Positions 56,799-64,000 of a stretch of 64,000 nucleotides of DNA are shown here, piece by piece. A program made the translations under genes and the position numbers. The stretch comes from Nocardia fusca NBRC 14340. Its GTDB lineage: Bacteria > Actinomycetota > Actinomycetes > Mycobacteriales > Mycobacteriaceae. Numbering within the stretch: the stretch's first letter is position 1; each line of letters starts with the position of its first letter. The stretch spans positions 1 to 64,000 of the forward strand of contig NZ_BDCU01000019.1 of assembly GCF_001618425.1 (NCBI RefSeq), given 5' to 3'. Below the pieces are notes generated by a model. The model worked only from the letters and a program-made list of their open reading frames with translations, searched no databases and was not told the origin of the DNA.

Positions 56799-57525
56799 CC
56801 TGCTCTTCGTCACCGGCACCTCGACCGAGGTCGGCAAAACCGTCACCACCGCCGCACTGGCCGCGGTCGCGGCCGCGGCGGGTCGCGAGGTCGCCGTCTG
56901 CAAACCCGCCCAGACCGGTATCGCCCCCGGCGAACCCGGTGATCTCGCCGTCGTCACCGCCCTCGCCGGAGTGACCCGGACCGTCGAACCGGCCCGCTAC
57001 CCCGAACCGCTGGCCCCCGCCACGGCCGCCCGCCGCTGCGGCGCTCCGCTGCTCACCCTGGCCGAAACCGCCGCCGCCATCGCCGATCTCGGATCCGCCG
57101 ACCTGGTGCTGGTGGAAGGCGCGGGCGGACTGCTGGTCCGGCTCGGCGAATTCACCCTGCTCGATCTCGCCCGGGAACTGGCGGCCCCGGTGCTGGTGGT
57201 CGCCGCTCCCGGCCTCGGCACCCTCAATCACAGCGAACTCACCACCTGGGCGCTGCGGCAGGCCGGGGTGGAATGCGCGGGCCTGGTGGTGGGTTCGTGG
57301 CCCGAACGACCCGACCTCGCGACCCGGACCAACCGCGCGGACCTGCCGCGGGTCACCGGCGTCGAACTCGTCGGTGCCGTACCGGCGGGTGCGGGGTCGT
57401 GGCGCCCGGAACGTTTCCGGGCGGCGGCCCCGGGCTGGTTCGACCGGTCCTGGGCCGAGCGGTATCTCGGACCGGCCGCCACCGAACCGGGGATTCATCC
57501 ACCGATCGCCGCCTCGGCTCCTTAA
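56725..57525 (+). CDS. bioD: Dethiobiotin synthetase with IS-derived N-terminal extension
   Basis: 266 residues from GTG. The BioD fold starts at '[15 protein letters not shown]' (P-loop, residue 25 on), followed by '[16 protein letters not shown]', '[13 protein letters not shown]' and '[17 protein letters not shown]'. It forms the ureido ring from diaminopelargonate, CO2 and ATP. The first 24 residues ([10 protein letters not shown], then [14 protein letters not shown]) are encoded by the right end of the tnpB element. No ATG, GTG or TTG in frame is available at the BioD fold itself. GGAAGG 9 bases upstream of this GTG, 17 bases past the tnpB stop, could start translation. Confidence 0.88.
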   Translation: MKQEPTAEPQGSGGIPVEHGREDVNLLFVTGTSTEVGKTVTTAALAAVAAAAGREVAVCKPAQTGIAPGEPGDLAVVTALAGVTRTVEPARYPEPLAPATAARRCGAPLLTLAETAAAIADLGSADLVLVEGAGGLLVRLGEFTLLDLARELAAPVLVVAAPGLGTLNHSELTTWALRQAGVECAGLVVGSWPERPDLATRTNRADLPRVTGVELVGAVPAGAGSWRPERFRAAAPGWFDRSWAERYLGPAATEPGIHPPIAASAP

Positions 57526-57686
57526 GGTTCGGGTACGGCCACCACGCGAATCGGGCGAGCGAGACGCGGCGCGCGCCTCGGTCCACGCGACGCCGGGCAC
57601 GCTCGTCACGCTCGCGGAGGGCCGGGCGATCCCGGCACCGGCCGGTCGCCACTGCCCTGCCGGAAGTCGTACGAGGAAGGCACCGT

Positions 57687-58859
57687 ATGCGCCCGCACCG
57701 GACCGGCGAACCCGATCCCGCCGATGCCGCGACCGCGCCGCTGTGGCGGGCGGTGCAGGCCTTCCGGCTGGTTACTCTGCTGTACGCGGTGGGTCAGCAG
57801 ATCGCCTCCGTGCAGTACTACGAGAACCAGCGGCTGAGCTGGGTTTTCATCGCGCTCATGGTGCTCTGGTCGGGAGTCTCGGCACTGCTGCTCGCCCAGT
57901 GGCACACCCCCGATACCGCACGCACCCGCACGCTGGTGGTGGTCGGCGACCATCTCGTGGTCCTCGGCCTGATCGCGGCGACACCGCTGGTCGCCGACTA
58001 CGACTGGTACCACGGCCATCAGCCCCTACCCACCACCATGTGGTCGGCGAACGCGGTGATCTCGGCCGCCATTCTGCGCGGCCCCGTCGCGGGAGTCGTC
58101 TCGGGCCTGGTCGTCGCGGCCACCATCATCACCATGCGACAGCAATGGGGCCAGGATGTCTGGGCCGATGCCACCGCCCCGGTGCTGGTTTCGGTGGGCC
58201 TGGCGCTGGGTCTGGCCGCGAATACGGCGCGGCGCGCCCAGGCGCAGCTCCAGCGGGCGGTGCGGCTCACCGCGGCCGCCGCGGAACGGGAACGGCTGGC
58301 GCGGCAGGTGCACGACGGCGTCCTGCAGATCCTCTCCTACATCACCCGGCGCGGCACCGCGATCGGCGGCCCGGCCACCGAACTGGCCCAGCGCGCCGAG
58401 GAACAGGAGATCGCGCTACGGCGGCTCATCTCCGAACAGGGCGCCGCGTCCGGGGGCGACGCGACGACCGTCGACCTGCGTCCGCTGCTCACCGCGTACG
58501 CCGCGCCGGACGTGGTGGTCTCGACCCCCGGCGATCCGGTGCGGCTCGGCCGCTGGACCGCCGACGAGATCGCCGCCGCCGTCGCGGCCGCCCTCACCAA
58601 TGTGAAGTTGCACGCGGGCCCGGCGGCCCGGGCGTTCGTGCTGCTGGAGGACACCGGCCCGGAGCTGATCGTGAGCGTGCGCGACGACGGGGTCGGGATC
58701 GCGCCCGGCCGGCTCACCGAGGCCGAGAACGAGGGCCGGATGGGGGTGTCGCGATCGATCACCGGCCGGATCGCGGCGCTGGGCGGCACCGCCGAACTGC
58801 TCACCGCGGCCACCGTCGGCGAGGGCACCGAATGGGAGTTCCGTATTCCCCGCGGGTGA
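57687..58859 (+). CDS. Sensor histidine kinase (NarL-type two-component system)
   Basis: 390 residues. About five to six membrane helices fill residues 20-190. HisKA_3 dimerisation region follows with phospho-acceptor His in 'ERLARQVHDGVLQILSYI', then the HATPase_c domain ('ALTNVKLHAG', 'VSVRDDGVGIAPG', 'GRMGVSRSITGRIAALGG'). It resembles MacS-type kinases of actinomycetes. ATG with GAGGAAGG 6 bases upstream. The response regulator gene follows after 83 bases. The signal is unknown. Confidence 0.9.
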   Translation: MRPHRTGEPDPADAATAPLWRAVQAFRLVTLLYAVGQQIASVQYYENQRLSWVFIALMVLWSGVSALLLAQWHTPDTARTRTLVVVGDHLVVLGLIAATPLVADYDWYHGHQPLPTTMWSANAVISAAILRGPVAGVVSGLVVAATIITMRQQWGQDVWADATAPVLVSVGLALGLAANTARRAQAQLQRAVRLTAAAAERERLARQVHDGVLQILSYITRRGTAIGGPATELAQRAEEQEIALRRLISEQGAASGGDATTVDLRPLLTAYAAPDVVVSTPGDPVRLGRWTADEIAAAVAAALTNVKLHAGPAARAFVLLEDTGPELIVSVRDDGVGIAPGRLTEAENEGRMGVSRSITGRIAALGGTAELLTAATVGEGTEWEFRIPRG

Positions 58860-58942
58860 ACCTGTCCCGGGTGTCCGGCACCCGGGCGCGCCCCGTGGCT
58901 CTGGCAGGATGAGGACGGCGCGAACGCGGAAGGAGCGGCGGC

Positions 58943-59611
58943 GTGAGCGGACAGGCGGCGCAGACGATTTCGGTGATGGTGGTCGACGACCACCCGATCT
59001 GGCGCGAGGGGGTGTCCCGCGATCTCACCGAGGCCGGTTTCCGGGTGGCCGCCACCGCCGAGGACGCCGCGGCCGCCACCCGCCGGGCCGCCGCGACCCG
59101 GCCACAGGTGGTGCTGATGGATATGCAGCTGCCCGACGGCAACGGGGCGCTGGCCACCGCCGAGGTGCTGCGGGTGTCCCCGGAGAGCCGGGTCCTGATC
59201 CTCTCCGCGTCGGGCGAACGCGACGATGTGCTGGACGCGGTGAAGGCCGGGGCCTCCGGCTATCTGGTGAAGAGCGCGTCGGCCGCCGAACTGATCGCCG
59301 CGGTCCGCGCGACGGCCGCCGGGCAGGCGGTGTTCACCCCTGGACTGGCCGGCCTGGTCCTGGGTGAGTACCGCCGGATGGCCACCGCCCCGGCCGATCC
59401 CGGCGCCCCGCACCGGCCCGCGCTGACCGACCGGGAGACCGAAGTGCTGCGGCTGGTCGCCAAGGGCCTGTCCGCGAAACAGATCGCGACCCGGTTGGAT
59501 CTGAGCCATCGCACGGTCGAAAACCATGTGCAGGCAACCCTGCGTAAACTACAGCTCGCCAATCGGGTCGAGCTCACCCGCTACGTGATCGAGCAGGGGC
59601 TCGACGACTGA
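58943..59611 (+). CDS. LuxR/NarL-family response regulator
   Basis: 222 residues. Receiver domain: 'VMVVDDHPIWREGV', the phospho-acceptor Asp in 'VVLMDMQLPDGNG', 'YLVKSASAAEL'. C-terminal LuxR HTH: 'LTDRETEVLRLVAKGLSAKQIATRLDLSHRTVENHVQATLRKL'. It pairs with the upstream kinase. Targets are unknown; the DUF2339 gene 94 bases downstream on the same strand is a candidate. GTG start. Confidence 0.92.
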   Translation: MSGQAAQTISVMVVDDHPIWREGVSRDLTEAGFRVAATAEDAAAATRRAAATRPQVVLMDMQLPDGNGALATAEVLRVSPESRVLILSASGERDDVLDAVKAGASGYLVKSASAAELIAAVRATAAGQAVFTPGLAGLVLGEYRRMATAPADPGAPHRPALTDRETEVLRLVAKGLSAKQIATRLDLSHRTVENHVQATLRKLQLANRVELTRYVIEQGLDD

Positions 59612-59705
59612 GCCGCAGTCGATTCAGGTAATTCGGGTAGATCCCGGCGCCGGCCCGAGTAGTCCTACTCATCCGCGCGGCCCGGGGGCCGCCGACCATC
59701 GAGGT

Positions 59706-61838
59706 ATGACGACTTCGATCGATCCGGCGCTGGTCGCCCGCCTGTCCGGCGAGTTCACCTCGATCGCCGGTGATTTCACCACGCTCGGCGGTCGGCTGAG
59801 CACCCTCGGCCGCGATCTGGAGGCGCTGCACCGGCAGATGCATACGGTGACCCCGCAGCGATCGGAGCCGGGTATCTCCGGTGCGTCCGCGCCGACGGCC
59901 GAACAGGGATCGGCTGCTCCGGACACCACGGAGCCGGCCGTGTCGCAGTCGCCTGCCACCACACCGGACGCGGCGGGGACGTCCGGTGCCCGGGCGGGCG
60001 GGGCCGCGGGTGCACCGGCCGGCGGACCGGTGCCGGCACCTCCCGGCCCCGCCCCCTGGGGTATCCCCGCGGCCGCCACGCCACAGCCGCCCTGGCCGGT
60101 CCCACCGCCACAGCCGCACAGCAGATATGCCGGCGCGTACCCGATCTACCGGAACCGGCCACCGGTGGCACCACCGGTACCTCCCGGCCGCGGCCCTGCC
60201 GGACCGGCCGCGCCGCGCACGCCGTGGTGGCAGCGCGAAGGCGTGATCAGCCGGTTGCTCGCGGTGGCGGGGGTGGCGGTGACCCTCATCGGTGTCGTGA
60301 TGCTGCTGGTGCTGGCCGCCCAGGCCGGTATCTTCGGCCCGGTCCCCCGCGTCGTCGCCGGGGCGGCGTTCTCGGCGGCCCTGGTGGGGGCCGGTGTGCG
60401 GGTGTACCGGCGCACCGGCGGCCGGGTCGGCGGGGTCGCGCTGGCCGCCACCGGCTTCGCCGGCGCCTATCTGGATGTGATCGCGACGACCACCATCTAC
60501 GACTGGCTGCACCCGGTGCCGGGCTTCGCCGTCGCACTCGGTGTCGCCGCGGCCGGGGTGGGGCTGGCGGTGCAGTGGCGTTCCCAGGCCCTGGCGGTTC
60601 TCGTCGTCGCGGGTGCCGCGGTGCTGGCCCCGTTCGTCAGCACCGAGCTGTCGTTGCTCGCCTTTCTGATCGTGCTGCAACTGGCCTGTGTGCCGGTGCA
60701 GTACCGGTACGACTGGCCGTTCCTGCACCTGGTGCGCACGGTTCCGGCCGTACTCGCCACCCAGATCGCCATCGTCGCCGCGGCGATCGGCACCGACGAT
60801 CCCGGCCGGAGGGTGCTGGTGCTCGTGGCCGCTGTCGCGGTCGCCGCGGTGGGCCTGGCGGGCACCGTCGTCGTGGTGCGGCACCGGCCCGGCGATATCG
60901 TTGCCACCCTGACCTGTGCGCTGGCCACCACCCCGTTGCTCGCCGCGGCCGCCCTGTTCGATCGGCCGGTCGCCACCGCGATCTCGTCGGGCTACGCCGT
61001 CGTCCTGCTGGCGCTCGCCGCGACCGCGCTGCTGCCGCGCGATATCGCCCGCGTACCCGGTCATACCGCCACCGTCGCGGCTGTCGCCGGTTCGTTCGCC
61101 CTACTGGAAACCCTCTGGGGCGTGACCACCGAGGCGACGCTGGCCATGGGCCTGTTCCTCGTCGCCGCCTGCTACCTGGGGATCGCGGGCCGCACCCGCA
61201 ATCGGGTCGCGGCGGCGCTGGGCACCGGGTCCGCCGCCCTCGGCGGGCTCGCCTTCCTGGTGGTCGCCGGGCCGGGCACCCTGTCCACCGAATGGATCGC
61301 CGTGCGTGAACTCTCGGCCGGGACGGCGGCTTCGGCGATCGCGGGGCTCGCGGTGGTCGTGGTGGCGCTGTGGGGTGCGGGCCGGTTCGCCGCGCCGCGG
61401 CATCCCGGCGGATCCACCGACTCCCGCGCCACCCTGCTGTGGGTCGGCGGCAGCGTCGCGGCCCTGTATCTGGTGACCGCCACGACCGTATCGCTCGGGG
61501 TCGTCTCCGGTATCGCCGACGGATTCGTCGTCGGCCACAGTATCGCCACCATCGTCTGGATGGCCGGTGCGCTGGCCGCCCTGCTGTACGGGCTGCGCCG
61601 GCTGGGCGGGGGGACGCCGACGGCCGCCAAGATCGCCCTCGGCTCCGGGCTGCTGGTCACGGCCGCGGCGCTGGCGAAGTTGTTCCTGTTCGATCTGGCC
61701 ACCCTCGACGGACTCATCCGGGTGACCGCGTTCCTGGTGGTCGGGGTGCTGTTGCTCATCGCCGGTACCCGCTACGCCCGGGCATTCGCCGAGAGCGCGG
61801 CCCACCGGGACGATTCCGGGTCCGCCGCACCGCGCTGA
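59706..61838 (+). CDS. DUF2339 polytopic membrane protein
   Basis: 710 residues. An N-terminal coiled-coil-like segment (about 5-45, 'IAGDFTTLGGRLSTLGRDLEAL') leads into a Pro/Ala-rich linker (about 50-175). About 18-20 hydrophobic helices follow from 'ISRLLAVAGVAVTLIGVVML', with the family's 'VGGVALAATGFAGAYLDVIA' and, near the end, 'AKLFLFDLATLDGLIRVTAFLVVGVLLL'. DUF2339 proteins are widespread and uncharacterised. ATG. Convergent with bioA, with a hairpin between. Confidence 0.88.
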   Translation: MTTSIDPALVARLSGEFTSIAGDFTTLGGRLSTLGRDLEALHRQMHTVTPQRSEPGISGASAPTAEQGSAAPDTTEPAVSQSPATTPDAAGTSGARAGGAAGAPAGGPVPAPPGPAPWGIPAAATPQPPWPVPPPQPHSRYAGAYPIYRNRPPVAPPVPPGRGPAGPAAPRTPWWQREGVISRLLAVAGVAVTLIGVVMLLVLAAQAGIFGPVPRVVAGAAFSAALVGAGVRVYRRTGGRVGGVALAATGFAGAYLDVIATTTIYDWLHPVPGFAVALGVAAAGVGLAVQWRSQALAVLVVAGAAVLAPFVSTELSLLAFLIVLQLACVPVQYRYDWPFLHLVRTVPAVLATQIAIVAAAIGTDDPGRRVLVLVAAVAVAAVGLAGTVVVVRHRPGDIVATLTCALATTPLLAAAALFDRPVATAISSGYAVVLLALAATALLPRDIARVPGHTATVAAVAGSFALLETLWGVTTEATLAMGLFLVAACYLGIAGRTRNRVAAALGTGSAALGGLAFLVVAGPGTLSTEWIAVRELSAGTAASAIAGLAVVVVALWGAGRFAAPRHPGGSTDSRATLLWVGGSVAALYLVTATTVSLGVVSGIADGFVVGHSIATIVWMAGALAALLYGLRRLGGGTPTAAKIALGSGLLVTAAALAKLFLFDLATLDGLIRVTAFLVVGVLLLIAGTRYARAFAESAAHRDDSGSAAPR

Positions 61839-61852
61839 TCCCCGGCCCGCGG

Positions 61853-61888
61853 CCCGGCCCCGGTGGCACTCGGCCACCCGGGCCGGGG
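61853..61888. terminator. Bidirectional hairpin between the DUF2339 gene and bioA
   Basis: CCCGGCCCCGGTGGC-ACTCG-GCCACCCGGGCCGGGG, about 14 paired bases with a one-base slip. It lies in the 64-bp gap between two convergent genes, 14 bases past the DUF2339-gene stop. Confidence 0.6.
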
Positions 61889-61902
61889 CTGTCTGTTGCG
61901 GT

Positions 61903-63192
61903 TCAGGAGCCCGCGCGTGCCGCCGCGACCATGGCGGCGGTGACGGTCGCGATATCGGCCCCGTCGCTGATATAGGGCGGCATCGCGTAGATCAGGTTGC
62001 GGAACGGCCTGATCCAGGCGCCCGCGGCGACGGCGGCCGCGGTGGCGGCCCGCATATCCACCGGCTGCTCCAGCTCGATCACTCCGATACCGCCCAGCAC
62101 CCGCACGTCGGTCACCCCCGGCAGTTCCCGCGCCGGAGCCAGACCCGCCCGCAGGCCGGCCCCGAGCCGGGCCACTTCCGCCTGCCAGTCGCGCGCGAGC
62201 AGCAGTTCCACCGACGCGACCGCGACGGCACAGGCCAGCGGATTGCCCATGAATGTCGGGCCGTGCATGAGTCCCCCGTGCGCGGCGCTGACGGACTCGG
62301 CGATCTCGCCCGTGCACAGCGCGGCGGCGAGGGTCAGATATCCGCCGGTGAGTGCTTTGCCCACGCACATGACATCCGGTGTGACCCGCGCCTGCTCGGC
62401 GGCGAAGAGCGTGCCGGTCCGCCCGAACCCGGTGGCGATCTCGTCGAACACCAGCAGGACCCCGTGCAAGTCACACAGCCGGCGCAGGTCGGCCAGGTAG
62501 CGGGGATCGTGCCAGCGCATCCCGCCCGCCCCCTGGACCACCGGTTCCACCACGATCGCGGCCAGCTCGGACGCGTACCGGGCGACGGCGTGTTCCAGCT
62601 CCCGCACGTAATCGTCGCGGTAGTCCCGGGGTGGCGCGGAGACGAAGAGCTGTTCGGCCAGGACATCGGTCCAGAGCGCGTGCATCCCGCCCTCCGGATC
62701 GCATACGCTCATCGGCGTGAAGGTGTCGCCGTGATATCCGCCGCGCCAGGTCAGCAACCGGCGTTTTTCCGGGCGCCCCACCGACCGCCAGTACTGCAGG
62801 CACATCTTCACCGCGACCTCCACCGCGACCGACCCGGAATCGCAGAGGAACACGCGGTCCAGGCCGACGGGGGTGTGCCGGACCAGCAGTTCGCACAACC
62901 GGGCCGCCGGTTCGTGGGTGAGCCCGCCGAACATCACATGGCTCATCCGGCGTGACTGCGCCACCAGCGCTTCGTCGAGGACCGGGTGCCGGTAGCCGTG
63001 CACTGCGGCCCACCACGAACTCATCCCGTCCACCAGTTCGCGGCCGTCGGCCAGCGTCAGCCGGGTGCCCGCGGCCTCGGTGACGACGAGCGGTTCGGTG
63101 GTGGGCGGGAACCCGCCGTAAGGGTGCCAGACATAGCGCGCGTCGAGGTCGGAGATCTGCGCGGCGGTGAGTTCTGCGGGGGCGGCGAGCAC
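61903..63192 (-). CDS. bioA: Adenosylmethionine-8-amino-7-oxononanoate aminotransferase
   Basis: 429 residues. GTG start with GGAGG 6 bases upstream; the family's '[21 protein letters not shown]' follows. PLP enzyme: '[20 protein letters not shown]', '[16 protein letters not shown]', '[14 protein letters not shown]', '[12 protein letters not shown]' and the Schiff-base Lys in '[16 protein letters not shown]'. It makes diaminopelargonate using SAM as amino donor. It is separated from bioF-bioD by about 5 kb and reversed, unlike the contiguous bioAFD of M. tuberculosis, but keeps a BioQ box. Confidence 0.96.
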   Translation of the reverse strand: MLAAPAELTAAQISDLDARYVWHPYGGFPPTTEPLVVTEAAGTRLTLADGRELVDGMSSWWAAVHGYRHPVLDEALVAQSRRMSHVMFGGLTHEPAARLCELLVRHTPVGLDRVFLCDSGSVAVEVAVKMCLQYWRSVGRPEKRRLLTWRGGYHGDTFTPMSVCDPEGGMHALWTDVLAEQLFVSAPPRDYRDDYVRELEHAVARYASELAAIVVEPVVQGAGGMRWHDPRYLADLRRLCDLHGVLLVFDEIATGFGRTGTLFAAEQARVTPDVMCVGKALTGGYLTLAAALCTGEIAESVSAAHGGLMHGPTFMGNPLACAVAVASVELLLARDWQAEVARLGAGLRAGLAPARELPGVTDVRVLGGIGVIELEQPVDMRAATAAAVAAGAWIRPFRNLIYAMPPYISDGADIATVTAAMVAAARAGS

Positions 63193-63239
63193 GGCGATCC
63201 TCCACTCGTAGCGCGACCGCGGCCGGCCGCACGAAACCT

Positions 63240-63252
63240 TGAACACCGTTCA
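63240..63252 (-). promoter_or_regulatory. BioQ box 4 (bioA)
   Basis: TGAAC-ACC-GTTCA inside CTTGAACACCGTTCAAG, the same 17 bases as at bioF, 48 bases upstream of the bioA GTG. Confidence 0.75.
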
Positions 63253-63370
63253 AGTTACCAACCCGGACCGGCCGGGCCGCGCAGCAGGGACCCACCCCGG
63301 CGCGCAGCCGCCGGTGTCACAGGAGGCGCGACCGCCGCGCATCCGCGCCCATCCGCCCGCACCCCGATCG

Positions 63371-63805
63371 TCACCCGGCCCCGTCCAGCACCGCCGCCAC
63401 CCGGGTCAGCAATCGCCGCAACTCCACCGTCCCGGCCTCTCCCACATCCGCCCGTACCCGATCCTCGATCCGCGCGATGCGCTCCCCTGCCAGTTGGAGC
63501 GCCGCGCGTCCGGCCTCGGTACACACCACCTGCCGGGCCCGCCGGTCCCGCGGATCGACCTGCCTGCGCACGAGCCCCGCCCGCTCCAGCTGACCCAGCA
63601 GTTCGCCCATCGACTGCTGGGTCATCCCGGCGGCCTCCGCCAATTCACCCACCCGCGATCCCCCCGGATCCAGATACCGGAACACCGCGTAGTGCGCGGG
63701 ACGCAACTCCGCGGCCAGCCGCGTCCGCAGTGCGTCGTTCAGTTCCGCTTCGACGGCCCGGGTGGCCAGCGTGAGGAGTTTCAGCAGCGACGGGGTGGTT
63801 GACAT
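63371..63805 (-). CDS. MarR-family transcriptional regulator
   Basis: 144 residues, complete winged helix: 'RPAHYAVFRYLDPGGSRVGELAEAAGMTQQSMGELLGQLERAGLV', wing 'VDPRDRRARQVVCTEAG'. ATG start directly abuts a 23-bp near-palindrome. It is divergent from a cupin gene 29 bases away, its most likely target. The ligand is unknown. Confidence 0.9.
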   Translation of the reverse strand: MSTTPSLLKLLTLATRAVEAELNDALRTRLAAELRPAHYAVFRYLDPGGSRVGELAEAAGMTQQSMGELLGQLERAGLVRRQVDPRDRRARQVVCTEAGRAALQLAGERIARIEDRVRADVGEAGTVELRRLLTRVAAVLDGAG

Positions 63806-63828
63806 ATTAAGAAGGTAACCTTTCTAAT
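63806..63828. promoter_or_regulatory. Probable MarR operator between the MarR and cupin genes
   Basis: Arms ATTAAGAAGGT and ACCTTTCTAAT around a central A, 9 of 11 positions symmetrical. It is AT-rich in a GC-rich window and fills almost the whole 29-bp gap between the two start codons, so one bound dimer would silence both genes. Confidence 0.65.
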
Positions 63829-63834
63829 AGAAGG

Positions 63835-64000
63835 ATGCCAGACCGGGTCATCTCCTTCCGCAACGGTCACCGCGTCACCGTGGTCGACGAGGGCACCGAC
63901 GCGCACGGCCCCTATCTGCGGTTGCGCCACGAACTGCCCACCCCCGGCCGGCAGGCGGGCCCGCACTGGCACCCCGTGATCGGCGAGAGCTGGACGGTGC
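63835..64000 (+). CDS. Cupin-domain protein (partial, runs off window end)
   Basis: The first 55 codons are visible. After 'MPDRVISFRNGHRVTVVDEG' the sequence 'GPHWHPVIGESWTV' matches the first cupin motif (G-x-x-W/x-H-x-H-x...E), with two His and a Glu as metal ligands. AAGG touches the ATG, so translation may be leaderless. It is probably controlled by the divergent MarR regulator. Confidence 0.7.
   Translation, partial: MPDRVISFRNGHRVTVVDEGTDAHGPYLRLRHELPTPGRQAGPHWHPVIGESWTV

Overview
The window is high-GC chromosomal DNA from a mycolic-acid actinomycete of the Nocardia/Rhodococcus type. The evidence is an MspA-family porin, the PriA-type histidine/tryptophan gene set, BioQ and NrtR control of vitamin genes, frequent GTG starts, and gene order that, from memory of the Mycobacterium tuberculosis map, follows its polA - pdtaR - tesB - pykA - lgt - trpABC...E - bcpB - his - nadABC - bioB region. 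Species cannot be fixed from sequence alone.

Layout. 0-2.4 kb: start of a small protein resembling the LeuA allosteric domain, behind a leader peptide with Leu/Val codons and an attenuator-like hairpin, then a porin. 2.4-11.8 kb (minus strand): DNA polymerase I, a five-gene Liv-type branched-chain amino-acid/amide ABC transporter, and the ANTAR regulator PdtaR. 12-16.2 kb: tRNA-Leu(CAA), a PadR/membrane-protein pair with its operator, a DUF1254/DUF1214 protein, a low-molecular-weight tyrosine phosphatase and a small unknown protein. 16.2-26.4 kb (minus): tesB, pykA, a TM2 protein, lgt and the trp genes trpA, trpB, trpC, a Trp-associated membrane protein and trpE. 26.4-37.3 kb: peroxiredoxin bcpB, a MarR regulator, then a histidine locus split into hisA-impA-hisF-hisI (minus) and hisD-hisC-hisB-hisH (plus), with a receptor Ser/Thr kinase and two small genes between. 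37.3-46.1 kb is accessory: esterase, winged-helix protein, a very large LuxR-type ATPase regulator, a decayed type III polyketide synthase/amidohydrolase/transporter cluster, a MarR regulator and arylamine N-acetyltransferase. 46.2-50.8 kb: nadC-nadB-nadA facing the Nudix repressor NrtR, with a palindromic operator between. 50.8-63.2 kb: the biotin region (bioB, bsaP, a BioQ-type TetR repressor, bioF, bioD, bioA), interrupted by an IS200/IS605-type tnpB unit and by a two-component system plus a DUF2339 protein. The end holds a MarR regulator facing a truncated cupin gene.

How the genes work together. trpA/B/C/E are present but no trpF is seen, which fits the bifunctional HisA/TrpF enzyme PriA encoded by hisA. 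TrpD and a glutaminase subunit must lie elsewhere. Four copies of a TGAAC-n3-GTTCA box lie before bioB (two, shared with the repressor), bioF and bioA, tying the scattered biotin genes into one regulon. A perfect GTTTTCGA-n7-TCGAAAAC dyad does the same for nadABC/nrtR.

Most unusual points: (1) a tnpB element sits between bioF and bioD, so bioD now appears to be read from a GTG inside the element's right end; (2) two tandem 68-bp minicistrons join hisB to hisH; (3) a free-standing LeuA-regulatory-domain gene behind a Leu/Val leader peptide; (4) a fossil polyketide cluster next to an apparently intact giant regulator.
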